DNA of 64,000 bases from Azophilus sp965220835 (GTDB taxonomy: Bacteria > Pseudomonadota > Gammaproteobacteria > Pseudomonadales > Azotimanducaceae): contig OZ244842.1 of the NCBI GenBank assembly GCA_965220835.1, forward strand, positions 4,030,001-4,094,000, read 5' to 3'. The notes beneath the pieces are model-generated. The model had not been told where the DNA came from, made no database searches, and saw only the letters and a program-made list of their open reading frames with translations. Positions 54,291-62,022 of this stretch are shown here, one piece after another. How positions within the stretch are numbered: position 1 is the first letter of the stretch; each line of letters opens with the position of its first letter. The translations under genes were made by a program, and so were the position numbers.

Positions 54291-54413
54291 TTTTTGCCTG
54301 CCGATTAGAACGGGAAGGGCAGCATGATATCACGGGGCAAGATTGCCTCTTGAATCAACTCTTGCGCCTGGCGACCGCTTTCTCCTCAGTCTGCTGCATT
54401 GCTACGTTTGGCG

Positions 54414-55736
54414 CTAAGAGCGCCGCGGCCCGCGCTTACGGGTTTTGGTGCGCGGCATGTTGAGGCGCTGGCGCCTCTCCCACAGGCTTTTGCGGCTGAT
54501 GCCAAGCCGCTCTGCCAACTCCGTCTCGGTGAGATGATCCTGGTGTTCGGTGACGTAGGCGATGAAGTAGTCCTCAAGGGAGACCGGCCCATTGCCTTCG
54601 GCGGCATGGCGGTCGCCAATTCTCGGAGCGCCTGGGTCGATGGCCAGCATCGTGGCGTCGATTTCCTCGCCGTCGCAGAGAATTGCCGCCCGTTCTATCA
54701 GGTTGCTCAGCTCCCGCACGTTGCCAGGCCAATGGTAGGCCTCAATGGCGTGGATGGCGTCTTCCGCAATCCGCAGCAGGGGTTTGCCGAGCTTGCGGCA
54801 AAAGCGGCCGAGCAGATGGTGGGCCAGCTCGATGACGTCTTGCTGCCGGTCGCGAAGCGCGGGCAGCTGCAGGCGGGTTTCGTGCAGCTGTCGGGACAGC
54901 GTATCGTGGAAGTAGCCGCGCTGCGCCAGCTGCCGCAAGTTGCGCTGCGAGGTGGCGATGATGCGGGGCGTTGAGAATTCGGTGGCGCGATCCTCCGCGG
55001 ATGCCTGGCTGAGCAGCGCCGGCAGCCGAGCCTGAACCTCCACTGGCAGTTCGCCCACCTCATCAAGGTAGAGCGTGCCGCCGCTGGCGGCGTCCACCAG
55101 GCCGGCTCGGCCAGTGGCGGGCGAGTGCCGCTGGCCGAACAGTTCAGCCTCAATCATGGCGTCGGGAATGGCCGCGCAGTTGACCGTGATGAAGGGCGCC
55201 TGATTGCGCGCGCTGGCGGCGTGAATGGCGTGGGCGAGGAAGTCCCTGCCGGTGCCGGATTCGCCTTCAATCAGCACCGGCGAATTGGTTGGGGCGATAT
55301 GGGCGATGCGCGCTCGCACTTCGGCCATCGCGCTGCTCGAGCCCACGATGGCGAAGGGCGGGTGGCGCTGATCCTCCCTCAGGGCGGACAGCGCGGTCAG
55401 CGCATTGCCGACCGCGCTGAGCAGCTCGCCCGCTTCGACCGGCAGGACGAGGTAGTCCGCCGCGCCCTGCTTGATGGCCTCGACCGCTTGGCGGACGTCG
55501 CCGCCGTCAGCCAGCACGATCAGCGGGCGATTGGCGAGGCGGCGGGACAGATTGCCGTGCTTGACGGCCTGAGGGCTCGCGAGTACGGCGTCGAAGTCGC
55601 CAAGGCTCTGCTGGTCTGTCGCCCCTAGAGCGCCGCTGGCCGTTACTTGATAGCCGCCCTTCTCAAGGATGCCGCCCAGCTTCGTTCGCTCGTCGAGATC
55701 GTCGTGTGCCAACAGGAGGTGGGGCATAAATGCCAT
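54414..55736 (-). CDS. CbrB-like AAA+ regulator with degenerate receiver and no GAFTGA
   Basis: A 440-residue protein with the NtrC/CbrB layout: receiver domain (about 5-110), AAA+ domain (about 130-370) and a C-terminal Fis-type HTH (TELAERLGISRKSLWERRQRL). Key residues are altered. The phospho-acceptor Asp is replaced by Ser 54 (AVLASPQ) and the usual receiver Lys is missing (LVLPV). Walker A reads GESGTGRD, with Arg for Lys. The sigma-54 contact loop GAFTGA is replaced by RHSPATGRAG. Walker B (TLYLDEVGEL) remains. The position matches cbrB, but the sensor gene cbrA is absent. It may be a sigma-70-type regulator. ATG at 55736 has a poor ribosome site. Confidence 0.85.
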   Translation of the reverse strand: MAFMPHLLLAHDDLDERTKLGGILEKGGYQVTASGALGATDQQSLGDFDAVLASPQAVKHGNLSRRLANRPLIVLADGGDVRQAVEAIKQGAADYLVLPVEAGELLSAVGNALTALSALREDQRHPPFAIVGSSSAMAEVRARIAHIAPTNSPVLIEGESGTGRDFLAHAIHAASARNQAPFITVNCAAIPDAMIEAELFGQRHSPATGRAGLVDAASGGTLYLDEVGELPVEVQARLPALLSQASAEDRATEFSTPRIIATSQRNLRQLAQRGYFHDTLSRQLHETRLQLPALRDRQQDVIELAHHLLGRFCRKLGKPLLRIAEDAIHAIEAYHWPGNVRELSNLIERAAILCDGEEIDATMLAIDPGAPRIGDRHAAEGNGPVSLEDYFIAYVTEHQDHLTETELAERLGISRKSLWERRQRLNMPRTKTRKRGPRRS

Positions 55737-55815
55737 GACCGCGATGGTAGCAAAGAAGCTTCTGCCTCGCCCCGACGCAGCGCGGTGCCGGGAGGAGTTC
55801 CGATGCTGGGACGGG

Positions 55816-55922
55816 GTGGGCCTGCGGCACGGGCATCCGGCACACCAAGCGGGTGCGTTGTGTTGGAGTTTTAGGGCGTAGAGTAGCCTTAACAGTGCCG
55901 GATGCCCGTCCCGCAGGCCCAC
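55816..55922. repeat. 107-bp palindromic element with 28-bp arms, copy B
   Basis: Left arm 55816-55843 and right arm 55895-55922 are inverted repeats with one C-C mismatch, around a 51-nt loop. On the minus strand the loop runs from TGTTAAGGCT to CGCTTGGT, matching the loop ends of the element at 31714-31822, and the inner arm shares GCATCCGGC. It lies between gluQ and the CbrB-like gene. Confidence 0.9.
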
Positions 55923-55949
55923 TTTCAAAGCGGGTCGGCATTGCTAGCG

Positions 55950-56813
55950 TCAGCTTGCGGGGGGGTGGAATGGCTGGTTCTGCTTGTTGATTCGCTCAAG
56001 ACGCCAGTGGACTTTGGCCCATTCGATCAGGGGTTCCAAGTCAAGGCTCGGCGGCTGCAGGCCGAGCAGGGTTAGGCAGGCGTTGAGGTTGGCTAGGGGC
56101 CTTTGGTCGTTGACGGCGGGTGCGCCGGTTTGCTTGGACCACTTATGCCCAACGCCATTCAGCAACACGGGGATGTGGGCGTAGGTGGGGGCGGGCAGGC
56201 CGAGCAGCGCCATGATGTGGAGTTGGCGGGGCGTGTTGGCGAGCAGGTCCTGCCCGCGCAGCACCCGCACGATGTTGGGGTCTCCGTCATCCACCGCGGT
56301 GGCCAGCTGATAGGCGAAGGGGCCGTCGCGGCGCTTGATGATGAAATCGCCGACCGTTAGGTCGAGCCGTGTTCGATGACGGCCTTGGACCAGGTCGGTG
56401 AATTCCAGCGCCGATTCATCGACCCGCACCCGAACCGCCGCATTGGGGATGGGCGCGATCCGTTCCCGGCAGTGGCCGGGGTAGATGGGGGACGCGGCCA
56501 ATGCCTTGCGCGAGCAGGTGCAGTGGAAGATCTTGTTCTTGTGCCGCAGCGTTTCCAAGGCGGCCTGGTAAAGGCCCAAACGCTCGCTCTGCCGCTGCAC
56601 CGCCCCGTCCCAGTGCAGGCCGTGGGTTTCCAGGCTGCGCAGAATGCGGGACTCGGCGCCCGGCTGATTGCGCGGCTCGTCCAAGTCGTCGAATCGAAGC
56701 CGCCATGCGAGGCCTTCGACGCGGGCGTCTAGGAAGCTGGCCAGTGCCGTGTAGAGGGATCCGATGTGCAAGGGCCCGGTGGGCGACGGCGCGAATCGAC
56801 CGGCTGCCACCAT
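55950..56813 (-). CDS. gluQ: Glutamyl-Q tRNA(Asp) synthetase
   Basis: Attaches glutamate to queuosine in the anticodon of tRNA-Asp. The 287 residues correspond to the catalytic half of glutamyl-tRNA synthetase without its anticodon-binding domain: GRFAPSPTGPLHIGSLYTALAS (HIGH region), CTCSRKALAASPIYPGHC (zinc site) and HKWSKQTGA (KMSKS-like). It lies directly beside dksA, as in most gammaproteobacteria. Confidence 0.95.
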   Translation of the reverse strand: MVAAGRFAPSPTGPLHIGSLYTALASFLDARVEGLAWRLRFDDLDEPRNQPGAESRILRSLETHGLHWDGAVQRQSERLGLYQAALETLRHKNKIFHCTCSRKALAASPIYPGHCRERIAPIPNAAVRVRVDESALEFTDLVQGRHRTRLDLTVGDFIIKRRDGPFAYQLATAVDDGDPNIVRVLRGQDLLANTPRQLHIMALLGLPAPTYAHIPVLLNGVGHKWSKQTGAPAVNDQRPLANLNACLTLLGLQPPSLDLEPLIEWAKVHWRLERINKQNQPFHPPAS

Positions 56814-56944
56814 GGCATTAGAGCTCTTGATCGCGGGATGAGGTTGTTGTTTGGGTCAACTATTGCCCCTTTTAGTGCCCCTTTCCCGAATTGCGAACAT
56901 TGCGCCCCGCGCCGGTCTTGCCACAAGCCTGAGGCATCCCCGCT

Positions 56945-57403
56945 TTAGCCGTGCAGTTGCCGTTCCTTGATTTCCGCCAAGGATTTGCAGTCCACGCACT
57001 GGGTGGCGGTGGGCCGGGCTTCGAGCCGCCGCAGGCCAATCTCCATGCCGCAGGTGTCGCAGTAGCCGTAGTCCTGCTGGTCGACCAGTTCAATGGTCTG
57101 GTCGATCTTGCGGATCAGCTTGCGCTCCCGATCCCGGGTGCGCAATTCAATCGTGAATTCCTCCTCTTGGGTGGCGCGGTCCACTTGGTCGGGGAAATTG
57201 GTGGCTTCGTCCTGCATGTGGTGCACCGTGCGGTCCACCTCCTCCATCAGGTCCATGCGCCAGCGGGTCAGAATGGCGCGAAAGTGCTGCAACTGCTGGG
57301 CGCTCATGTAAGGCTCATCCGCTTTCGGCTGGTAGGGCTCGAAACTGGTGAATGGAGAATCAAAGGCGCCGGCGCCAGGGCGCTGGGGAGGTGCTTCTGC
57401 CAT
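56945..57403 (-). CDS. dksA: RNA polymerase-binding transcription factor DksA
   Basis: Binds the secondary channel of RNA polymerase and, with ppGpp, controls rRNA and amino-acid promoters. The 152 residues include the coiled-coil region with its acidic tip (DRATQEEEFTIELRTRDRERKL) and the zinc finger CDTCG...CVDCK. ATG at 57403 gives a length like E. coli DksA (151). Confidence 0.96.
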   Translation of the reverse strand: MAEAPPQRPGAGAFDSPFTSFEPYQPKADEPYMSAQQLQHFRAILTRWRMDLMEEVDRTVHHMQDEATNFPDQVDRATQEEEFTIELRTRDRERKLIRKIDQTIELVDQQDYGYCDTCGMEIGLRRLEARPTATQCVDCKSLAEIKERQLHG

Positions 57404-57826
57404 GTGCTGTGAATCCCTTGCTGATTGCGACCACCCACCCACCGGCTTGGCGAACCGGGGAAGGCTCCCGTTTGAAGGGCGCGTAAGCTACCAAAACCTT
57501 TGCGACTTGGCCATATCGAAAAAACGCCGGCTGGAGACAGGGCACTTTTGGGAAGCATGCGTCTTAACAGGCCTCAGACGACAATGTTGGGCGGATTTCC
57601 CCGGAGCGAGGGCGACCCGGCCTCGACGCGACTCTGGGGTGAGAGTGCTGCGTGTTTGAACATGCAGGCAGCAGGGGCTTAAGCCTGTTGAGAGGCATGT
57701 CGGAAAATCGCTGTCTTGCAGGAAAAGCGCTTGGAAAGCTGGTTCAAGCAAAGCCAAAATGAGCGTTTTCCCATCCACGGGGCTGCGCACGTGTCCAGCG
57801 CCCTTGGAATGCAGGTTCAGGATAGG
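57404..57826. other. Divergent promoter region of dksA and the aminotransferase
   Basis: About 420 bp without a gene. Both flanking genes read outward, so promoters are expected, but none stood out clearly. Several in-frame codons extend the aminotransferase frame upstream to 57716; they are considered non-coding. Confidence 0.5.
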
Positions 57827-59014
57827 ATGTTGGTTGCCGACCGGTTGAAGTCAATCGCGCCGTTTCGCGTCATGGAACTGATGAAGCGGGCTGCTCAGTT
57901 GGAGGCGGAAGGCTGCCGCGTGGTGCACTTCGAGGTGGGCGAACCGGATTTCAACACGGCGGAGCCCATCGTTGAGGCAGGCCGCCGGGCGCTGCTGGAT
58001 GGGCACACCAAGTACACCCACGCGCTGGGCACCGAAGCGCTGAGGGAGGCGTTGTCCCAAGACTACCGCCAGCGGCTTGGCGTGGCGGTTCCCGCCGAGC
58101 GCATCGTTGTAACGGCAGGCGCCAGCGGGGGGTTGTTGCTGCTCAGCGCCCTGCTCATCAACCCCGGCGATGGCCTGCTGGTCACCGACCCCGGCTATCC
58201 TTGCAATGCCGCCTTTCCGCGCATTGTGGGCGGTGCGGCCCAGCCTGTGGCACTGCGTGCGGAGACAGGCTACCTGCCGCAAGTGGATGACTTGGCGGCG
58301 GCTTGGCGCCCCAACACGGCCGGCCTGCTGCTGGCCTCGCCGGCCAACCCAACCGGAGCGGTCATGGACAGCGCGCGGTTGGCGGCAGTGGCTGAATTTG
58401 TGCGCGGGGCCGGCGGCTTCTTCATCCTCGACGAGATTTACCAAGGGCTCACTTACGGCCCGCCGCCCACCGCCGGCACGGGGTTGCGGGTCGATGACGG
58501 GCTGATCGCCCTGAACAGCTTTTCGAAGTACTTCGGCATGACCGGTTGGCGCTTGGGTTGGGTGGTCCTGCCGGAGGCCCTTGTGGCGCCGATTGAACGG
58601 TTGGCGCAGAACCTCTTCATTTCGCCTTCCAGCGTGGCCCAGCAGGCAGCGTTGGCGGCGTTTTCTCCCGATGCCATGGCCATCCACGAGGCGCGTCGCC
58701 GGCACTTCGATGCCCGTCGCCGAACGTTGCTCAGTGGTCTTGAGGCGCTGGGGTTCAGGGCCGCCGCCGCAGCGGACGGCGCGTTCTACCTCTACATGGA
58801 TGTCTCCAGCTCGGGCATGGACTCCTATGACTTCTGCTGGCGCTTGATCAACGAATTCCAAGTGGCAGCCACGCCGGGCATCGACTTTGGCGAGCGGGAC
58901 GCGCACCGCTTCGTCCGTTTCGCCTACACCACCGATGATGAATCCATCGGCTTGGGGCTTGAGCGCATTGGCAAGGCGCTTGAGGTTTGGGGCAACTCCG
59001 GCGGCGCAGCTTGA
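57827..59014 (+). CDS. PLP-dependent aminotransferase, class I/II
   Basis: A 395-residue fold-type I aminotransferase of the aspartate family. It shows VHFEVGEPDFNT, TAGASGGLLLLSALL, SPANPTGAVM, ILDEIYQGL and the PLP lysine in NSFSKYFGMTGWRLGW. The exact substrate is not clear; the gene beside dksA in Pseudomonas is an equivalent aminotransferase of undefined role. ATG at 57827 gives the usual start (LVADRLKSIAPFRVMEL). The stop overlaps the sfsA TTG start (TTGA). Confidence 0.9.
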   Translation: MLVADRLKSIAPFRVMELMKRAAQLEAEGCRVVHFEVGEPDFNTAEPIVEAGRRALLDGHTKYTHALGTEALREALSQDYRQRLGVAVPAERIVVTAGASGGLLLLSALLINPGDGLLVTDPGYPCNAAFPRIVGGAAQPVALRAETGYLPQVDDLAAAWRPNTAGLLLASPANPTGAVMDSARLAAVAEFVRGAGGFFILDEIYQGLTYGPPPTAGTGLRVDDGLIALNSFSKYFGMTGWRLGWVVLPEALVAPIERLAQNLFISPSSVAQQAALAAFSPDAMAIHEARRRHFDARRRTLLSGLEALGFRAAAAADGAFYLYMDVSSSGMDSYDFCWRLINEFQVAATPGIDFGERDAHRFVRFAYTTDDESIGLGLERIGKALEVWGNSGGAA

Positions 59015-59739
59015 TTTACTCGCCGCCGTTGATCGAGGCCCGCCTAGTGCGCCGCCACAAGCGCTTTCTGGCCGACGTGACCTTGCCGGACGGTAGTGCG
59101 CTGCGCGCCCACTGCCCCAACACCGGCGCCATGACCGGCTGCTCCGAGCCGGGGAGCCAAGTTTGGCTCATGGATTCGGGCAATGAGCGGCGCAAGTACC
59201 GGCACACGCTGGAGTTGGTGGCTGCCGGAGAGCACTGGGTGTGCGTCAACACGGCGCGCGCCAACCAAGTCATTGCCGCGGCAATCGAAGACGATCTGAT
59301 TCCGCCCTTGGCGGGTTATGAATCGTTGCGGCGCGAGCCGGCCATTCCCGGCGGCAAGGGGCGCTTCGACCTCAAGCTGTCGGATGCGGTGCAGGGCGTA
59401 TGCTACGTGGAGTTGAAAAGCCTCACTTGGGGCTTGGCTGATGGCTACGGCGCGTTCCCGGATGCGCAGAGCGTGCGGGCGGCGAAGCATGTCGAGGAGC
59501 TGCGCAGGGTGCGCTCCGAGCTGGGATGCCGAGCGGTGCTGATGTTCTGCGTCATGCACGGCGGCGTGCGCATCGCCACCACGGCCGACGACATCCAGCC
59601 CGCCTACGGCGAACAGGTCCGGCAAGCCATCACCGAAGGCGTCGAAGTCTATGCCTGGCGCTGCCTGCCCACGCCCCAGCAACTCATCGTTGATGGGCTC
59701 TTGCCGTTTGTCCACTCAAGACCTGATTCGGCAATCTGA
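59011..59739 (+). CDS. sfsA: SfsA (sugar fermentation stimulation) protein
   Basis: A 242-residue SfsA-family protein, described in E. coli as DNA-binding and able to stimulate maltose metabolism genes; its precise activity is unsettled. Family motifs include RRHKRFLADV, HCPNTGAMTGC, GRFDLKLSD and CYVELKSLTW. TTG at 59011 overlaps the aminotransferase stop. Its last ~50 codons (from about 59596) were duplicated into the peptide/protease locus downstream and survive as a scar near 61490. Confidence 0.95.
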   Translation: MIYSPPLIEARLVRRHKRFLADVTLPDGSALRAHCPNTGAMTGCSEPGSQVWLMDSGNERRKYRHTLELVAAGEHWVCVNTARANQVIAAAIEDDLIPPLAGYESLRREPAIPGGKGRFDLKLSDAVQGVCYVELKSLTWGLADGYGAFPDAQSVRAAKHVEELRRVRSELGCRAVLMFCVMHGGVRIATTADDIQPAYGEQVRQAITEGVEVYAWRCLPTPQQLIVDGLLPFVHSRPDSAI

Positions 59740-59910
59740 AAATTCCACTTTGTCTCCACTAAATCTTTGCTTTGATCTCAGCAATGAGTATTGACAATGC
59801 TGGGGGGAGCAGTCTGGCCTTCGGCGTCCCTTTATCTAGATTGGGGATGCAAAGCCGGGCTTCGATCTGTCAGTTCGAAATAGCAAAATCAACACTCATA
59901 GGAAAGCCGA
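59740..59910 (+). promoter_or_regulatory. Conserved leader in front of peptide gene 1
   Basis: This 170-bp stretch matches 61628-61801 in front of peptide gene 2: both have ATGAG(T/C)ATTGACA, a CGGCGTCCCTT box, GATGCAAA.CCGGGCT, TCTGTCAGTTC and AGGAAAGCC.AGTGAGACT at the peptide start. The conservation marks it as the shared control region of the two units. No clear sigma-70 promoter was picked out. Confidence 0.5.
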
Positions 59911-59955
59911 GTGAGACTGCCCAATAAAGACGAACTGCAACTGGTTGCAGGTTGA
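59911..59955 (+). CDS. Bacteriocin-type leader peptide 1, frame ends just before the GG site
   Basis: GTG at 59911 with AGGAAAG upstream gives MRLPNKDELQLVAG and a stop. It aligns with the leader of peptide gene 2 (MRLLSEDELLLASGG), which is of the double-glycine type used by C39-peptidase ABC exporters. The stop (TGA 59953-59955) overlaps a TTG start (59952) in the -1 frame that encodes a proline-rich basic peptide. Either one base has been lost between leader and core, or the two are translated as a coupled pair. Confidence 0.5.
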   Translation: MRLPNKDELQLVAG

Positions 59956-60074
59956 AAAAAAAGCCGAAGCCGCGGCCAAAACGTGAGCCCGAGCCGCTTG
60001 AGCCAAGGAAACCTCCGAAGCCTAGGGTGCCGCGACCGAAGCTACGTTTGCATCAGTGGACTTGGGGGTGGTGA
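59952..60074 (+). CDS. Proline-rich basic peptide, possible core of precursor 1
   Basis: Forty residues starting LKKKPKPRPKREPEP and ending KLRLHQWTWGW: 11 prolines, 14 Lys/Arg against three Glu, and a Trp-rich end. The composition resembles proline-rich antimicrobial peptides. It starts in a TTGA overlap with the leader frame, directly before an A8 run, and one added base would fuse it to the leader. A near-stop-free frame of such biased composition right after a leader is unlikely to be chance, but it is unproven. Confidence 0.45.
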   Translation: MKKKPKPRPKREPEPLEPRKPPKPRVPRPKLRLHQWTWGW

Positions 60075-60140
60075 AGCACAAGCGTCCCAGCGAGCGCGTT
60101 GGGTGGTCAGGGGGTGCGGGAATTGTACTGTGGTGAATTC

Positions 60141-61385
60141 TTGAAGCTGCGCCAAGCTCAAGCCCCGGCAGACTTGCTTACGCGAATCGCCGGGGCTCTC
60201 CGCAGGGCCTGTCTTGCCACTTTAGTCGTTATGTGCGGCGGATGCCTCCAAAACACCGGCACCAGTGCCCCTCGGGAAGAGGCGGTTCGCACCGCTAATC
60301 AGTTGCTCCGCGCGTATAACGCAAACGCTCGCAATGGTGATTTCGCCAGTGCTTGGTCTGTGCACGAACGGCTGGTTGACCACGTGCGGGGAGCCCGGTT
60401 GGGCGAGTGGTTCATGCACAACTACTGCCCTACGGGTGACTGCGCTGACATTGGCTACATCGCTTGGCATCTCGGTAAGACCAAGGCGGACATGGCGTCC
60501 ATGGGCCAATGGGGCTGCACAGACCCATCGCAGCAAGGCATATGCGCCGCATGGGAACAGTGGTTTGATGTCCGCGAAGAGTACCTGTCGGATGCGCCCG
60601 CACCGCCACCGAATCATCCTCCCCAAGAAGTGGGCTTGAGCTTCCTACATGCTAAGGACTATGACGACCACAGACCTTGGACTGTGGTTGAGTTGGGCAA
60701 CGTGCAGTTGTGGGGAATTCTTGATACAGGGGGATACACCATCGCATTTCGAAGTGATCTAGATGGATTGGCAGAAGCCCACTTGCCGCTTGGTGAACCG
60801 TACGCCGCCTTCTGGTATTCGGGAGCGCAAGACGTTTTTCAATCGGCCCTGCTGAGTCAATTCACTTTGGGAACCCTAGTTGAGTCTAGGGTTCCGGCAT
60901 TGGCGTTCGGGGATGTCAACGACACGTTGCAGAACATGGCGATCATAGGAACCAGCGTTCTGTTCCGCTACCCCCGGATTTGTTTTGATTGGGCTAACAG
61001 TGTGCTGCACTTAGGTCGCCTCGGGCCTTGTGGCGGAGGAGTGCAGTTGGATGGAGCTGGGCTGAGAGACGGAATGTCGCCTGTCGCTCGTGTTCAGGCC
61101 CCGGATGGTGCTCTCATTGACGTGTTGCTGGACACTGGTACTAACGTGACCCATTGCCGAGACCACTTCATCCAGCGCATGGGCGGCAAGCGCTTTCGCT
61201 TCGGTTCCCATCCGGATTTCGAAGCCCTCTGCGTTGCGGACTCAGAAACCGATCTTGACTCGGAGTCGCCTGAAGAGAGGCCATTTGGTCGTTCGGCGCT
61301 CATTGGCATGGACACCTTGCTCAAATTCGATGGCTTCGGGTGGGAGTTGAATCCCTTCCGCGTTTACTTTCTGCCGAAGTCCTAG
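60141..61385 (+). CDS. Two-lobed aspartic protease, probably exported and lipid-anchored, copy 1
   Basis: A 414-residue protein of the retropepsin/pepsin-like class. After a basic, hydrophobic N-terminus (ACLATLVVMCGGC, a possible lipidation Cys at 35, though not a canonical lipobox) comes a ~120-residue conserved region with Cys 96, 101, 126 and 134. The protease part has two active-site triads, WGILDTGGYT (195-197) and VLLDTGTNVTHC (331-333), each followed by the usual fold motifs (IGTSVLFRY...CFDW; LIGMDTLLKFDGFGW). TTG at 60141 is chosen by alignment with copy 2 and GGTGA upstream. It follows the peptide gene of its unit and probably processes, matures or destroys that peptide. Confidence 0.8.
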   Translation: MKLRQAQAPADLLTRIAGALRRACLATLVVMCGGCLQNTGTSAPREEAVRTANQLLRAYNANARNGDFASAWSVHERLVDHVRGARLGEWFMHNYCPTGDCADIGYIAWHLGKTKADMASMGQWGCTDPSQQGICAAWEQWFDVREEYLSDAPAPPPNHPPQEVGLSFLHAKDYDDHRPWTVVELGNVQLWGILDTGGYTIAFRSDLDGLAEAHLPLGEPYAAFWYSGAQDVFQSALLSQFTLGTLVESRVPALAFGDVNDTLQNMAIIGTSVLFRYPRICFDWANSVLHLGRLGPCGGGVQLDGAGLRDGMSPVARVQAPDGALIDVLLDTGTNVTHCRDHFIQRMGGKRFRFGSHPDFEALCVADSETDLDSESPEERPFGRSALIGMDTLLKFDGFGWELNPFRVYFLPKS

Positions 61386-61801
61386 TCTGCTTTATCCGCG
61401 GAAGATTCGCACACAGCGCTACCGCTGCCTTTGTCTCGCGCTGAGGCGCTTGCCCGCTTCAGCGCCTCCCCATGGCAGCCACCGCGATTCAGCCCGCGTA
61501 CGGCGAGCAGGTCCGGCAAGCCATCTCTGAGGGTATCGAAGTCTATGCTCGGTGCTGCCTGCCCACGCCGCAGCAATTCACCGTTGATGGGCGCTTGCCG
61601 TTTGCTAGCCTACAGCCGAAACTAGCATTATGAAAACTCCCTGATTTCTCCATCGGGCCTCACTTTTGGATTCACCCATGAGCATTGACAGCCGCGCGCG
61701 GCGGGGGCGGCGGCGTCCCTTCATTGAGTTAGGAGATGCAAAACCGGGCTGCAATCTGTCAGTTCAAAAAAGGGGAAATCGACATACATAAGGAAAGCCA
61801 A
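61386..61801. other. Duplication scar and leader of unit 2
   Basis: About 415 bp. The first part (61420-61480) is a copy of the beginning of the adaptor gene at 63277. From about 61490 it switches to a copy of the end of sfsA (to about 61630), then to the conserved leader of unit 2. A 37-codon frame (61678-61791, MSIDSRARRGRRRPFIELG) lies in the leader but is not conserved in frame with unit 1. Confidence 0.75.
61431..61625 (+). pseudogene. Chimeric remnant: start of adaptor gene fused to end of sfsA
   Basis: The frame opens LSRAEALARFSASPWQP, identical to the beginning of the HlyD/CvaA-type protein at 63301, then changes within a few codons to sequence matching the 3' part of sfsA. In a shifted frame, CAGCCCGCGTACGGCGAGCAG at 61490 equals 59596 onwards. 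This is the junction of a tandem duplication, not a working gene. Confidence 0.8.
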
Positions 61802-62020
61802 GTGAGACTTCTAAGTGAAGATGAACTGCTGTTGGCATCGGGCGGGACGAAAGAGGAAGACAACCCGGTCCCGGTCGAGCCACCCACCCATCCCCACCGC
61901 ATCCTGGCCCCATTATCCCGCCGTGTTCCCGCCCGATTCCGAACTCCTGGAATCAGTGGGGCTGGCAGTGGGGCTGGTAGTACCCCTGCGCAGGCTGCCC
62001 GCCAGATAGTGGCTGCCTAA
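61802..62020 (+). CDS. Precursor peptide 2 with double-glycine leader
   Basis: GTG at 61802 (AGGAAAG upstream) gives 72 residues. MRLLSEDELLLASGG has the acidic/hydrophobic pattern and GG end of leaders cut by C39 peptidase domains of bacteriocin exporters. The 57-residue remainder is first acidic and proline-rich (TKEEDNPVPVEPPTHP), then basic (PLSRRVPARFR), then Gly/Ala/Ser-rich. No Cys is present, so it is not a lanthipeptide or disulfide bacteriocin. It ends 2 bp before protease 2, so peptide and protease are made together. Confidence 0.6.
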   Translation: MRLLSEDELLLASGGTKEEDNPVPVEPPTHPHRILAPLSRRVPARFRTPGISGAGSGAGSTPAQAARQIVAA

Positions 62021-62022
62021 TC

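Noticed and set aside
59952..59964. Programmed -1 frameshift or polymerase slippage on the A8 run joining leader and core
   Set aside because: The leader stop codon comes before the A-run and no slippery heptamer lies upstream, so the A-run cannot by itself bypass the stop.
61431..61625. Small functional gene between the two protease units
   Set aside because: Its halves match the start of the adaptor gene and the end of sfsA, so it is a duplication scar.
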